This document shows, piece after piece, positions 1 through 7,180 of a stretch of DNA of 43,363 nt. A model generated the notes under the pieces. The model saw only the letters and a program-made list of their open reading frames with translations, was not told the origin of the DNA and searched no databases. The stretch spans positions 1-43,363 of the IMG/VR virus record IMGVR_UViG_3300037485_000597, one strand, 5' to 3'. The translations under genes and the position numbers were made by a program. Within the stretch, counting starts at the first letter, position 1. The number at the start of each line of letters is the position of its first letter. This DNA is from a virus.

Positions 1-544
1 CGACCTGCAAAGCGTCTCGAAGGTCGTCAATGTCCCGACACCTACCGCAGCAGGCGACGCCGTACCTAAGTCCTACGTGGACTCTGCGGTTGAGGGTCTG
101 GCATGGAAAGACAGCGCCCGCGTTGGCACGCAAAGCAATATCAACCTGGCTAGCCCCGGCGCCACGATTGATGGCATCACCATGGCATCCCAAGATCGGG
201 TGCTGGTCCGCAATCAATCCACACAAAGCCAGAACGGCATTTATGTGTGGAACGGTGCTTCCACGGCGATGACCCGCTCGCTGGATGCCAGCACCTTCGC
301 CGAGCTGGAACAAGCCATTATCACCGTCGAGGAAGGCACCGACGCCGGCACAACTTGGCGCCAGACGCAAATCAACGGCACGATTGACGTCAGCAACGTC
401 ATCTTCACCTCGTTCGCCGCTGCAGCACCAGCTGCCAGCGAGACAACTGCAGGCATCGCCGAGCTTGCCACGCAGGCCGAAGTTGATGCTGGCACCGATG
501 ACCTGCGCATCGTCACGCCGCTCAAGCTGGCTACGTGGTCTGGC
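1..544. repeat. Left copy of imperfect terminal repeat
   Basis: Aligns base for base, without gaps, with 42820-43363. The first roughly 100 bases are identical; after that I count 26 substitutions. Only two change an amino acid (Ala to Ser, Ile to Val). This is the pattern of two diverged natural alleles of one gene, not of sequencing error or a packaging repeat. Confidence 0.9.
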
Positions 545-766
545 CGCCTCCGCAAGGTATCCACCAGTGTTGGTGACGGCAGTGCCACTAGCTATGTGGT
601 GACGCACAACCTGAACACCCGCGACGTGATCATCCGCGTGTTCCCCAACTCCGGCGAGTACGACGACGTGGAAGTGGACGTGCAGCGCACCAGCACAACC
701 ACCGCCACGCTGGTGTTCGCCACGGCGCCGGCCAGTAACGCCTACCGCGTGGTGGTGCTCGGCTGA
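2..766 (+). CDS. Tail fibre/collar-type protein, 5' end missing
   Basis: Reads openly from base 2, so the start is cut off by the window edge. The copy at 42794 shows that nine codons are missing (it begins MARKFFTDL). The N-terminal part is the 'VPTPTAAGDAVPKSYVDS' collar-like segment found in many phage tail fibres. Residues from about 180 to the end contain the 'VTHNLNTRDVIIRV' motif, a beta-sandwich module common at tail-fibre C-termini. It was probably about 264 residues when whole. It overlaps the next gene by one base (stop/start TGATG). The role is inferred as a virion surface or host-contact protein. The first 544 bases are about 95% identical to the right end of the window. Confidence 0.8.
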   Translation, partial: DLQSVSKVVNVPTPTAAGDAVPKSYVDSAVEGLAWKDSARVGTQSNINLASPGATIDGITMASQDRVLVRNQSTQSQNGIYVWNGASTAMTRSLDASTFAELEQAIITVEEGTDAGTTWRQTQINGTIDVSNVIFTSFAAAAPAASETTAGIAELATQAEVDAGTDDLRIVTPLKLATWSGRLRKVSTSVGDGSATSYVVTHNLNTRDVIIRVFPNSGEYDDVEVDVQRTSTTTATLVFATAPASNAYRVVVLG

Positions 767-1032
767 TGGCACGGGTCTTTGAGACTGACATAACGCTCAA
801 CGCACAACGCGAGCTGCGGCTGGCTGATGCGGACTCGTCCGCCTATGTCGGCTTCAAGGCCCCGTCGACCATCACGACCAACCGCATCTGGACACTGCCT
901 GCCGCTGACGGCACCAGCGGCCAAGTGCTCAGCACCAACGGCTCCGGCACGTTGTCATGGGCAACAGCAGGTGGCGGTGGCGGAGGCAGCTCCGTTGGTG
1001 ACAACCTGTACCTCAACGTCAACTGCATCTAA
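766..1032 (+). CDS. Small tail-fibre-associated protein
   Basis: 88 residues. It begins 'MARVFETDITLNAQRELRL' and has a 'WTLPAADGTSGQVLSTNG' stretch, a segment often seen in phage tail-fibre and adhesin proteins ahead of a glycine-rich linker. A run of six glycines (about residues 69-74) precedes a short C-terminal tail. The ATG overlaps the TGA of the upstream fibre gene. A structural part of the tail tip, possibly an adaptor or short fibre segment, is inferred from the motif and position. No enzymatic motif is visible. Confidence 0.7.
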   Translation: MARVFETDITLNAQRELRLADADSSAYVGFKAPSTITTNRIWTLPAADGTSGQVLSTNGSGTLSWATAGGGGGGSSVGDNLYLNVNCI

Positions 1033-1035
1033 GCC

Positions 1036-1431
1036 ATGGCCGCTAATCCCGCCTTCATCTCCACTCCGCGCATCGGGCGACTGTCGCTGAGCACGGCAAA
1101 CACTGCCACCGATGGCACCGGCACGATCAACGACCTCATCGTGGGCGCCAGTGCTGGCACGCGGGTGCTGAGCGTCAACGTCCAGGGCACCGCCACGACA
1201 GTGGCCGGCCTGGTGAACCTGTTCCTGTGGGACGGCACGCAGTGGGACTTGTTTGATCAAGTGACGATCACTGCCACCACCGGCAGCAACACAGTCAAGG
1301 GCTATCGCCTGGTGACGGCATACACCGATCTGGTCCTACCGAGCGCGAGCTACAAGCTGGGCGCCACGATCAGCGTTGCGCCAACCACCGGCACGGTGCG
1401 TGTCAGCGCATGGGGCGGTGACCTGACATGA
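1036..1431 (+). CDS. Putative virion beta-sandwich protein in fibre cluster
   Basis: 131 residues, rich in Thr, Val, Ala and Gly, with regularly spaced beta-prone segments and no signal peptide or membrane segment. It opens with 'MAANPAFISTPRIGRLSLS'. It lies three bases after the preceding stop and its TGA overlaps the ATG of the long adhesin at 1428 (ATGA). I do not recognise a named family. The composition and position suggest a small jelly-roll or decoration domain of the tail fibre. Confidence 0.65.
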   Translation: MAANPAFISTPRIGRLSLSTANTATDGTGTINDLIVGASAGTRVLSVNVQGTATTVAGLVNLFLWDGTQWDLFDQVTITATTGSNTVKGYRLVTAYTDLVLPSASYKLGATISVAPTTGTVRVSAWGGDLT

Positions 1432-2600
1432 ACCTGAACACTGGAGGGTGGGCGTCACCGCTACTGCGGCTTGTTGCGCGTTTGCGCAGCGACGGCCTCA
1501 ACAGCACCACACCCGTCACCGAGATCAACGGCGGCACCATCAGCGCCACCAACGCTGACATCGCCCTAGTTGCCAAAGGCACTGGCGCAACGTTGGCTCA
1601 GGTGCCGGATGGGACGATTGCGGGTGGAAATAAGCGTGGAACTGGTGCTACTGATTGGCAAAAAACAAGAGTCAATGCCGCATACGTGGCAAGTGGCGTT
1701 GACTCTACTATTAGTGGCGGAAAAAATAATACTGGCTCCGGGCTAAATGCAACAGTTGCCGGTGGCAATAGCAACACTGCATCAGCTCAAGACAGCGCAG
1801 TTGGCGGAGGATTTGGTAATAACGCTAGTGCACAGCAGTCTGCAATATGTGGAGGCAACGGCAACACCGCCTCTAGCACCTACTCCTTCGTCGGCGGTGG
1901 ACAGAACAACCTCGCCCAAACCAACACCCACGCTGCGGTGTGTGGGGGCTCAACTAGTACGGCAAGCGGGCAGTATTCGTTTGTGGGGGGTGGGCTAAGT
2001 AATGTTGCCAGCGGGTCACGAAGCTCTATTGCAGGTGGTGACACATGCACTGCCTCAGCCATTTACGCGACAGTCTGCGGCGGATGGCAAAACACATCCG
2101 ATGGCAACTCTTCACTTGTCACTGGCAAGCGGAGTACTGCACGAGGCATTGAGAGTAATTTTGTTTTTGGTGGTGCTTCACTTCCCAACCTTGGAAATTC
2201 GCAAGCCTCATTCCTTGTCTTAGGAGTAGCAACCACAGACGCCACTGCAACAGTCCTAACGAGCAACCAAAACGCCGCCGGGACCACCAACCAAGTCATC
2301 CTGCCCAACAACGCGGCGTACAGCTTCAGCGGCGAGGTGATTGCAGGCGTAACTGGTGCTGGTAATAGCGCACGCTGGACAATCAACGGCGCCATCAAGC
2401 GTGGTGCCAATGCTGCATCTACCGCCATGGTTGGCACGCCGACTGTCACCATGACCCACAACGACGCTGGGGCTGCTGCTTGGTCTGTTGCCGTCACAGC
2501 AGACACCACCAACGGCGGCATCGCCGTCACGGTGACCGGCGCTGCTGCCACCACCATTAGGTGGGTGTGCCGCATCGACACCACGGAGACGACCTACTAA
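1428..2600 (+). CDS. Long tail fibre/adhesin with YadA-like beta-roll repeats
   Basis: 390 residues. Residues about 88-240 are a run of roughly 14-16-residue repeats of the type 'AGGNSNTASAQDSAVGGG', matching the head repeats of trimeric autotransporter adhesins (left-handed beta-roll). The last 150 residues, with 'AYSFSGEVIAGVTG' and 'AAATTIRWVCRIDTTETTY', look like a receptor-facing fibre tip domain seen in cyanophages. Likely role: trimeric host-binding fibre. The repeat part uses more A/T-rich codons ('ggaaaaaataatactgg') than its flanks, which suggests module exchange. The start is supported by an ATGA overlap with the upstream gene. Confidence 0.75.
   Translation: MNLNTGGWASPLLRLVARLRSDGLNSTTPVTEINGGTISATNADIALVAKGTGATLAQVPDGTIAGGNKRGTGATDWQKTRVNAAYVASGVDSTISGGKNNTGSGLNATVAGGNSNTASAQDSAVGGGFGNNASAQQSAICGGNGNTASSTYSFVGGGQNNLAQTNTHAAVCGGSTSTASGQYSFVGGGLSNVASGSRSSIAGGDTCTASAIYATVCGGWQNTSDGNSSLVTGKRSTARGIESNFVFGGASLPNLGNSQASFLVLGVATTDATATVLTSNQNAAGTTNQVILPNNAAYSFSGEVIAGVTGAGNSARWTINGAIKRGANAASTAMVGTPTVTMTHNDAGAAAWSVAVTADTTNGGIAVTVTGAAATTIRWVCRIDTTETTY
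1690..2155 (+). repeat. Degenerate coding repeats of the beta-roll adhesin
   Basis: About ten diverged units with the periodic pattern S-x3-G-G-x2-N-x-A-S at the protein level. The DNA units are too diverged to be a simple tandem repeat, but keep recurrent GGTGG/GGCGG blocks about 45 bases apart. Base composition is more A/T-rich than in the flanking gene. Confidence 0.65.
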
Positions 2601-2875
2601 TGGCCCTCACAACTTCCCTAGCTGAGACCAACATTGGCATCCCCATGGCCGATACCTACGCCCGCATCACCCTGATGCGCTGCGACAAGGAGCAGACACT
2701 GATTCAGGTTTCGCATTACGCCAACGCTGATGCCCGCAACGAGAATGCCAGCCCGGTCTGGGACCGCACAATGTTTGCGCCCACCAGCGAGCTGCAGCCT
2801 GGCGACAACCCGCTGGCCATCGGTTACGCCTGGCTCAAGACTCACCTTGAGTACGCCAACGCGGAGGACTGCTGA
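2600..2875 (+). CDS. Small conserved phage protein after the fibre cluster
   Basis: 91 residues starting MALTTSLAETNIG. The ATG at 2600 overlaps the TAA of the adhesin gene, so I prefer it to the upstream start at 2561. It contains 'GDNPLAIGYAWLKT' near the end and 'ARITLMRCDKEQTLIQVSHY' near the start. The protein is soluble. I do not recognise a family with certainty; the position suggests a tail or virion-assembly accessory. The stop overlaps the next ATG (TGATG). Confidence 0.7.
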   Translation: MALTTSLAETNIGIPMADTYARITLMRCDKEQTLIQVSHYANADARNENASPVWDRTMFAPTSELQPGDNPLAIGYAWLKTHLEYANAEDC

Positions 2876-3009
2876 TGGCCGTCCGCAGCAAAACCGGCAC
2901 CGCTTCGGTGCAGCACACACCCGGCAAGCCCAAACTCACCCGCCAAGGGCAGGGCAAACGCTCCAAGGCCAGTCACGGGCGTAAAAAGCTACGCGGCCAA
3001 GGTCGCTAG
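2875..3009 (+). CDS. Very small basic protein
   Basis: 44 residues, MAVRSKTGTASVQHTPG..., ending KKLRGQGR. It is strongly basic (Arg/Lys-rich) with many Gly and Gln and no hydrophobic core. The ATG overlaps the stop of the previous gene by one base, which supports it as a real coupled gene. Short basic peptides of this look are common in cyanophage structural clusters. Nucleic-acid binding is plausible from charge alone, but nothing more can be claimed. Confidence 0.65.
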   Translation: MAVRSKTGTASVQHTPGKPKLTRQGQGKRSKASHGRKKLRGQGR

Positions 3010-3018
3010 GCTAGTGAC

Positions 3019-3261
3019 ATGATCGAGGTCATCGCTGCTGTCGCCGGAGCGTCCATCAGCGTGGCTGCGATGGGTGCTATGGGCTTTTCCCGCCGCAACG
3101 ATGAAGCCCGCGACGCCGTAATCCGCCTAACCTCCGCGGTGGAGCACATCGCCACTCAACTGGAAGTGCTCCACACAGACATCAAAGAAGACCGACGCGA
3201 GACATTTAGCCGGCTAAACAGCGCTGAGCAGCGGATCACCATGCTGGAAGCCAAGCCTTAG
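3019..3261 (+). CDS. Small membrane protein with coiled-coil tail (lysis-region)
   Basis: 80 residues. Residues 2-24 form a hydrophobic Ala/Gly-rich segment (IEVIAAVAGASISVAAMGAMG), probably one transmembrane helix. Residues 28-80 are charged and heptad-like (coiled coil), with 'VEHIATQLEVLHTDIKED'. It lies just before another membrane peptide and the endolysin, so a holin or antiholin-like role is possible. It is not diagnostic of any known holin family. Confidence 0.7.
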   Translation: MIEVIAAVAGASISVAAMGAMGFSRRNDEARDAVIRLTSAVEHIATQLEVLHTDIKEDRRETFSRLNSAEQRITMLEAKP

Positions 3262-3285
3262 GCTTAGACCAGCCAAGTTCACGCC

Positions 3286-3426
3286 ATGAGCCCCGAAACA
3301 GCTGCGATCATCGCCATTGTCATTGCTGCAGGCAGTGAACTAATCGCACTCAGCCCGCTCAAGTCCAACAGCTGGATTCAGCTACTGCTGCAAGCCGCTC
3401 GTCTTGTTTTCCCTAAGCATCGCTGA
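3286..3426 (+). CDS. Small single-span membrane protein, possible holin-like
   Basis: 46 residues starting MSPETAAIIAIVIAAGSE. One hydrophobic helix (about residues 6-22) is followed by 'ALSPLKSNSWIQLLLQAARL' and a basic end (FPKHR). The start-stop frame is clean and ends five bases before the endolysin start. Peptides with this 'SPETAA...ELIALSPLK' layout recur in cyanophages next to lysis genes. The holin-like role is inferred from topology and position only. Confidence 0.65.
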   Translation: MSPETAAIIAIVIAAGSELIALSPLKSNSWIQLLLQAARLVFPKHR

Positions 3427-3431
3427 GGTAC

Positions 3432-4481
3432 ATGAGCAACTTCCTTAGTGCCGCCAAGTGGACCGACAAGCAGAATCCACAGCCGCATCAGATTGCGGCG
3501 TGGAATGCAGCATGGGCATGGTTAACGCCTGAGCAGCAATCTGAGTTTCTTGAGTTATTCAGAGCTGCGCCGGCAACACCTGCAGCGCCATGGCTTGAGC
3601 CAGCGCTTAAAATCATCCGCGAATTTGAAGGGTTGCGGCTTGAGGCATACCGGTGTCCAGCTGGCGTGCCAACCATTGGTTATGGTGCTACGCGGTTAAT
3701 TGATGCGCCCGTGCGCATGGGCGATAAGATCACGCAGCAAATGGCAGAAGAGTTGCTCCGCAATCAAGTTGAAAACCTGTTTGCACCTGGCCTGTTTGGC
3801 CTGCTGCCATTGATGAAAGCATGGAAGCCTAACCAGCAAGCAGCGTTGGTATCTTGGGCTTTCAATGTTGGCCTTGGTGCCGTTGAGGAATCCACACTGC
3901 GCAAGCGGCTTGCTGCTGGCGAGGCGCCTAGCGTTGTTGTGCCACAGGAACTACCCAAGTGGGACAAGGCTGACGGCAAGACGCTAGAAGGGTTGGCGCG
4001 TCGCCGCGCTGCAGAGGTACGGCTTTTTACTGGTGGTATTGAGCAACAGCAGCAGCCGGCCAAGCTGGCGCCGTCTAGTTCCTTCGGTGCGCGCATCACG
4101 CCGCATATCACGCTAGGTGAGTTTGCGTTAAATCAAGAGGTCCGTCGATTTGATACGCAGCACCAGCTAAATACTGCAGCAGAACTGGCTGCATTTATGG
4201 AGCGGGCGCGAACTGTATTTGGTGGCAAGCCTGTGATCATCACCAGCGGTTACCGGCCAGCGGCAATCAACCGCTCCGTGGGTGGTGCCAGCAGCTCTGA
4301 GCACCTGTACAACGCACCCAATGTGGGCGCTGTGGACTTCTACATCCAAGGCGTTGATATCCACAAGCTGCAGGCATGGTGCGACAAGGAATGGCCGTAT
4401 AGTCTTGGCTACGGCGCACCCAAGGGCTTTGTGCATCTTGGTATCCGCGCTGGCCGCCCTAAAGTCCGCTGGGATTATTGA
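3432..4481 (+). CDS. Two-domain endolysin: GH24 lysozyme plus M15-like peptidase
   Basis: 349 residues. An N-terminal segment of about 55 residues precedes a T4/lambdoid-type lysozyme domain (about 56-200) with the triad spacing E66-8aa-C75-5aa-T81 in 'FEGLRLEAYRCPAGVPTIG'. The catalytic Asp is replaced by Cys, as in many phage lysozymes. A Gln/Pro/Ser linker (about 205-220) leads to a C-terminal zinc peptidase M15_3-like domain with 'ITSGYRPAAINR' and metal-ligand candidates H291, D302 and H335. It should cut both the glycan and the peptide of cyanobacterial peptidoglycan. There is no signal peptide, so export would rely on a holin. The stop overlaps the next ATG by one base. Confidence 0.92.
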   Translation: MSNFLSAAKWTDKQNPQPHQIAAWNAAWAWLTPEQQSEFLELFRAAPATPAAPWLEPALKIIREFEGLRLEAYRCPAGVPTIGYGATRLIDAPVRMGDKITQQMAEELLRNQVENLFAPGLFGLLPLMKAWKPNQQAALVSWAFNVGLGAVEESTLRKRLAAGEAPSVVVPQELPKWDKADGKTLEGLARRRAAEVRLFTGGIEQQQQPAKLAPSSSFGARITPHITLGEFALNQEVRRFDTQHQLNTAAELAAFMERARTVFGGKPVIITSGYRPAAINRSVGGASSSEHLYNAPNVGAVDFYIQGVDIHKLQAWCDKEWPYSLGYGAPKGFVHLGIRAGRPKVRWDY

Positions 4482-4996
4482 TGATTATTCCTGACCACGA
4501 AATCTGCCGGCTGTGCAAGCAACACGCCATGGTGGTGCCGTACAACGCAGAACTGCAGAACCCAGCGTCGTTAGATGTACTACTCGGTGATAATCTAATG
4601 GTTGAAGTAGAGCATACTGCTCAACTGCAACTATTGAGCATTGCGCACCATACAGAGGCTGATCCGTATTGGCTAGCACCAAATGAATTTGCGCTAGCCG
4701 AAACGCAGGAGTTTTTTAACCTGCCGGATCATATCGCTGCTCAGTTTGTACTTAAATCCAGCCGCGCAAGAGAAGGCTTGGAACACCTGCTAGCTGGATA
4801 CTGCGACCCAGGTTGGCACGGCAGCCGCTTAACGCTAGAGCTGCACAACAGCCGCAGGTATCACAACATTGCATTGTGGCCTGGCATGAAGATTGGCCAG
4901 ATGGTGTTTCACGTTATTGCTGGTACGCCTGAGCGCACGTATGCAGTAACTGGCCGCTACAACGGCGATTCAAGTGTTACCGCATCGCGCGGATAG
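4481..4996 (+). CDS. dcd: dCTP deaminase/dUTPase-like protein
   Basis: 171 residues from the ATG at 4481, which overlaps the endolysin TGA; a TTG one codon earlier is less likely. The trimeric dUTPase/dCTP deaminase fold is clear: 'NPASLDVLLGDNL' near residue 28, 'LKSSRAREGLEHLLAGYCDP' (Ser/Arg nucleotide-binding loop) and 'RLTLELHN', which holds the catalytic Glu of Dcd. The C-terminal 'TGRYNGDSSVTASRG' is the flexible lid motif. It would make dUMP/dUTP from dCTP, feed dTMP synthesis and keep uracil out of phage DNA. It is the last gene of the rightward late block and converges with a leftward gene at its 3' end. Confidence 0.85.
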   Translation: MIIPDHEICRLCKQHAMVVPYNAELQNPASLDVLLGDNLMVEVEHTAQLQLLSIAHHTEADPYWLAPNEFALAETQEFFNLPDHIAAQFVLKSSRAREGLEHLLAGYCDPGWHGSRLTLELHNSRRYHNIALWPGMKIGQMVFHVIAGTPERTYAVTGRYNGDSSVTASRG

Positions 4997-5134
4997 GTAC
5001 ATATCACAAGCTTGCTGGTAGTGCCATTGCGCCTGCCAGTCTTGCTTGTGTTCCTTCACCATTCCTGCATAAGTAACACGCCATATATCGCCAACCTGCT
5101 CTAATGTTGGCGGTAACAGGTTTGATTCAGCCAT
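4970..5134 (-). CDS. Small hypothetical protein, convergent to dcd
   Basis: 54 residues, MAESNLLPPTLEQVGDIWRV..., ending LSARCGNT. A complete ATG-to-TGA frame on the minus strand fills the gap after dcd and overlaps its 3' end by 27 bases. The composition is protein-like (Trp, Tyr, Gln and Glu spread evenly) and it contains 'VTYAGMVKEHKQDWQAQWHY'. It starts inside the first bases of the rightward candidate at 5133/5151, so the two genes are almost exactly divergent. No family recognised. Confidence 0.6.
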   Translation of the reverse strand: MAESNLLPPTLEQVGDIWRVTYAGMVKEHKQDWQAQWHYQQACDMYLSARCGNT

Positions 5135-5150
5135 GGCATGGGGTGAGTGG

Positions 5151-5390
5151 ATGATCGTTGAACTGTCAGTAGAAGATCAACTACGACTTGAAGGGCAGGC
5201 GCGAGCTGCTCTTTCACATGATGACCCAAGCCAAGTGGCGCAATTATGCGCCTCGTTGATCCGTCAAAATGCGTATCAATCCAAGTTGATCCAGCAAGCT
5301 ACGGGCCACATTGGCCAGCTAGAGATGGAGCAATTTCTAGCTGCCACCAAGGCAAAGCCGTGGTGGCGACGGCTATTACGCCGCCAGTGA
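5151..5390 (+). CDS. Small soluble cyanophage-type protein
   Basis: 79 residues from the ATG at 5151, preceded by a purine-rich GGGGTGAG; an in-frame ATG at 5133 would add six residues. It begins MIVELSVEDQLRLEGQARA, is helical and acidic/polar, and has a basic, aromatic end (KPWWRRLLRRQ) that may touch membrane or nucleic acid. Its 3' end overlaps the convergent sigma-factor gene by 15 bases. I do not recognise a function. The sequence style resembles small picocyanobacterial phage proteins. Confidence 0.65.
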   Translation: MIVELSVEDQLRLEGQARAALSHDDPSQVAQLCASLIRQNAYQSKLIQQATGHIGQLEMEQFLAATKAKPWWRRLLRRQ

Positions 5391-6263
5391 TGGCTGCAGG
5401 ATCAACTTCAGCTTGCGTTGCGCGCGTTGCGCGCGTTGCCTAACACGCTCACGGCATACGCCAAGGTTGCGGCCGATTTCCGCATAGCTTTGCGGTGCAT
5501 TGCAACCAATGCCATAGTTAAAGCGCACAACATCCCTATCAAAGGGATCTAGACGAAAAAAAGCCAGCTGCAGCTGCTCTACGCGCTCGCACACTTCTTC
5601 AGGGTTGTGGTCTTCGTCAATGCCATACTCGTCAGCAATGATGTCCAATACAGTGCTGCCATCTTCAGTGATGAGTGCATCTAGGCTGCGGTGCGGCCTG
5701 TTGCGCTCCATTAGCATCATCAGCTCATCAACTTTGACATTGATGATCTCGGCCACTTCGCGGGCAGTTGGTGTACGGCCATTGGCTTGCGCAAATTCGC
5801 GTTGCGCTTTGGCTGCAGCGTAGGTTTTTTCTAGCGCATGTTGCGGCACGCGGATCAGCCGCTCTTTGGTATCAATGGCGCGGGTGATCGCTTGGCGGAT
5901 CCACCAATAGGCGTAGGTAGAGAACTTGTATCCTTTGGTGCCATCAAACATCTCTGCCGCACGATGCAGCCCTAGCGCACCCTCTTGGATTAGGTCCATT
6001 AGGTCCATGTTGTTGGACTGCAACCGGGTGATGTAGCGCTTGGAGATATGCACCACCAACCGCAGGTTGCAGTTGATGATCATGTCACGCGCGCGAACAC
6101 CAATCCGCATTTCGCGTTGCTCTTGCTTGGTGCGTTCGCCTTCTGCATCACGCAGCTCAAGGTATCGACGCACTTGGCGGGACAGTTGGATTTCTTGCTC
6201 AGCCGACAGCAGCGGATAGCGGCCGATTGCGTTGAGGTACTGCTTGAACGAGTCGGGCGTCAT
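5376..6263 (-). CDS. RpoD-family (group-2-like) RNA polymerase sigma factor
   Basis: 295 residues from the ATG at 6263; a TTG at 6287 would add eight. All parts of a sigma-70 factor are present: region 1.2 ('YLNAIGRYPLLSAEQEI'), region 2 ('NLRLVVHISKRYI', 'LIQEGALGLHRAAEMFD', 'STYAYWWIRQAITRAI'), region 3 and region 4 with the HTH ('YAEIGRNLGVCRERVRQ'). There is no long region 1.1, which is typical of cyanobacterial group 2 factors. It would redirect host RNA polymerase to phage or stress-type promoters. It is the last gene of the leftward early block. It looks like a captured host gene rather than a T4 gp55-type late factor. Confidence 0.92.
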   Translation of the reverse strand: MTPDSFKQYLNAIGRYPLLSAEQEIQLSRQVRRYLELRDAEGERTKQEQREMRIGVRARDMIINCNLRLVVHISKRYITRLQSNNMDLMDLIQEGALGLHRAAEMFDGTKGYKFSTYAYWWIRQAITRAIDTKERLIRVPQHALEKTYAAAKAQREFAQANGRTPTAREVAEIINVKVDELMMLMERNRPHRSLDALITEDGSTVLDIIADEYGIDEDHNPEEVCERVEQLQLAFFRLDPFDRDVVRFNYGIGCNAPQSYAEIGRNLGVCRERVRQRAQRAQRKLKLILQPSLAA

Positions 6264-6368
6264 TGTGGGGCTATACTGGTGATCCAATGACCTTCGGAGT
6301 CACTGGGCATTCCGTAGCTGGGAGGCTGCGGTGAGGCCGGCACCTCGTGAGGACCGGCCACCTCCCTC
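6264..6368 (-). promoter_or_regulatory. Leader region of the sigma-factor gene with strong hairpin
   Basis: This 105-base gap separates the small zinc-ribbon gene from the sigma gene. GGCCGG at 6335-6340 pairs with CCGGCC at 6354-6359, and the enclosed bases can form a further CCT/AGG stem. No U-run follows on either strand, so it is not a classical terminator; a structured 5' leader or processing site is equally possible. A TATAG sequence lies about ten bases before the ATG on the minus strand and could be part of a promoter. Confidence 0.45.
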
Positions 6369-6602
6369 TTAATTATCCGGGTCGCAGTGGTCAAAATAAA
6401 ACCCCTGCAACCGTTGCACAATATCATGTGCAGCCGTTAATTGCTGAAAGAAGTCATCATTCAGCAAGTAACTTGTGCTGCGATGCTGGCAGTCGTAGCA
6501 TTCATGCCGCCTGCGTCGTGCGCGGCCTTCGTAGGTGCGCTCTTGATTGACTAGGCGCATGGAGCCGTGACATTCAGGGCATCGTTGCTCACCTAGGTTC
6601 AT
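6369..6602 (-). CDS. Small zinc-ribbon protein
   Basis: 77 residues from the ATG at 6602, which shares an ATGA overlap with the small membrane gene upstream; a start at 6626 is less likely for that reason. Two Cys pairs, CPEC near residue 8 and CYDC near residue 38, form a likely zinc ribbon like those of NrdR or Ogr-type regulators. The segment between them is Arg-rich (RARRRRHE). The C-terminal half is helical and acidic. A DNA- or RNA-polymerase-binding role is plausible; nothing further is certain. Confidence 0.7.
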   Translation of the reverse strand: MNLGEQRCPECHGSMRLVNQERTYEGRARRRRHECYDCQHRSTSYLLNDDFFQQLTAAHDIVQRLQGFYFDHCDPDN

Positions 6603-6688
6603 GGCAACAGCTTCGACGCCAACCACAGCGCCAAGCCGCAGGTGATGACATAGGCGGCCAGCAACTCAAGCATCAGCGGGAGCGTCAC
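6599..6688 (-). CDS. Tiny single-span membrane peptide
   Basis: 29 residues starting with GTG at 6688, MTLPLMLELLAAYVITCGLA and then LWLASKLLP. It is almost wholly hydrophobic, hence one transmembrane helix. Support comes from both junctions: the GTG overlaps the TGA of the gene before it (GTGA) and its own TGA overlaps the ATG of the gene after it (ATGA). This chained arrangement is unlikely by chance in a non-gene. Function unknown; a regulator of lysis or a host membrane target is only a guess. Confidence 0.6.
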   Translation of the reverse strand: MTLPLMLELLAAYVITCGLALWLASKLLP

Positions 6689-7005
6689 AGGCCCTCCAGT
6701 TCGGCGGCGATGGCGAGGAGCCGAGAACGGGATTGCTGGTAAGCATTCCAAATGTGCCACTCAATCGTCGGACGCTTTGCGTCATGACGAATCTTGGGAG
6801 CCTCACGAAGCGGCACCACCTGATCCGCAGCAGCGCGAAGGGCGGCGGCGATGTCGGGCTGTCCGTTCTTCAGCGGCAGGGCGTAAGCGGCAGCCAACAC
6901 CGCCTGAGCGGCAGGGGAAAGCGGAGCCGCAATGCCGTGCTCGCTCATCAGCAGCAGAGCCTCGTGCTCTTCGTTGCTGAGGTTGTCCATGAGCTGGTCA
7001 GTCAT
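6685..7005 (-). CDS. Small conserved cyanophage protein, helical
   Basis: 106 residues from the ATG at 7005 (MTDQLMDNLSNEEH), chosen because it overlaps the end of the upstream gene by eight bases; the longer frame to 7059 would run deep into that gene. It contains 'PLSPAAQAVLAAAYALP', 'IAAALRAAADQVVP' and a C-terminal 'NAYQQSRSRLLAIAAELEG', all amphipathic helices. This domain layout recurs in picocyanobacterial phages, as far as I recall. Cytosolic, function unknown. Confidence 0.75.
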   Translation of the reverse strand: MTDQLMDNLSNEEHEALLLMSEHGIAAPLSPAAQAVLAAAYALPLKNGQPDIAAALRAAADQVVPLREAPKIRHDAKRPTIEWHIWNAYQQSRSRLLAIAAELEGL

Positions 7006-7180
7006 TGAGCCGCCCTCCGTCAACGAGGGCGTCACACCACTCCTTAAAGGGTGTTTCAACCTGAGCCATGGCTTTGTTGTCCACGGTGTTCGGGTTGCGG
7101 ATCATGGCGATGGCAAGGCCAAGGGCATCGCCTAATCGGTTCTCAAGGCTGTCTAGTGGCACAAACTTGTAGTCAGTCAT
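6998..7180 (-). CDS. Small hypothetical protein
   Basis: 60 residues, MTDYKFVPLDSLENRLGDA..., ending WCDALVDGGRLND. Mostly helical with no Cys pair or membrane segment. It begins four bases inside the end of the preceding gene and ends eight bases inside the next, so it is part of the translationally chained MTD-gene series. Function unknown. Confidence 0.65.
   Translation of the reverse strand: MTDYKFVPLDSLENRLGDALGLAIAMIRNPNTVDNKAMAQVETPFKEWCDALVDGGRLND

Noticed and set aside
2063-2584. 173-residue antisense frame in the adhesin gene
   Set aside because: Val/Ala/Pro-rich shadow of Thr/Gly-rich sense codons.
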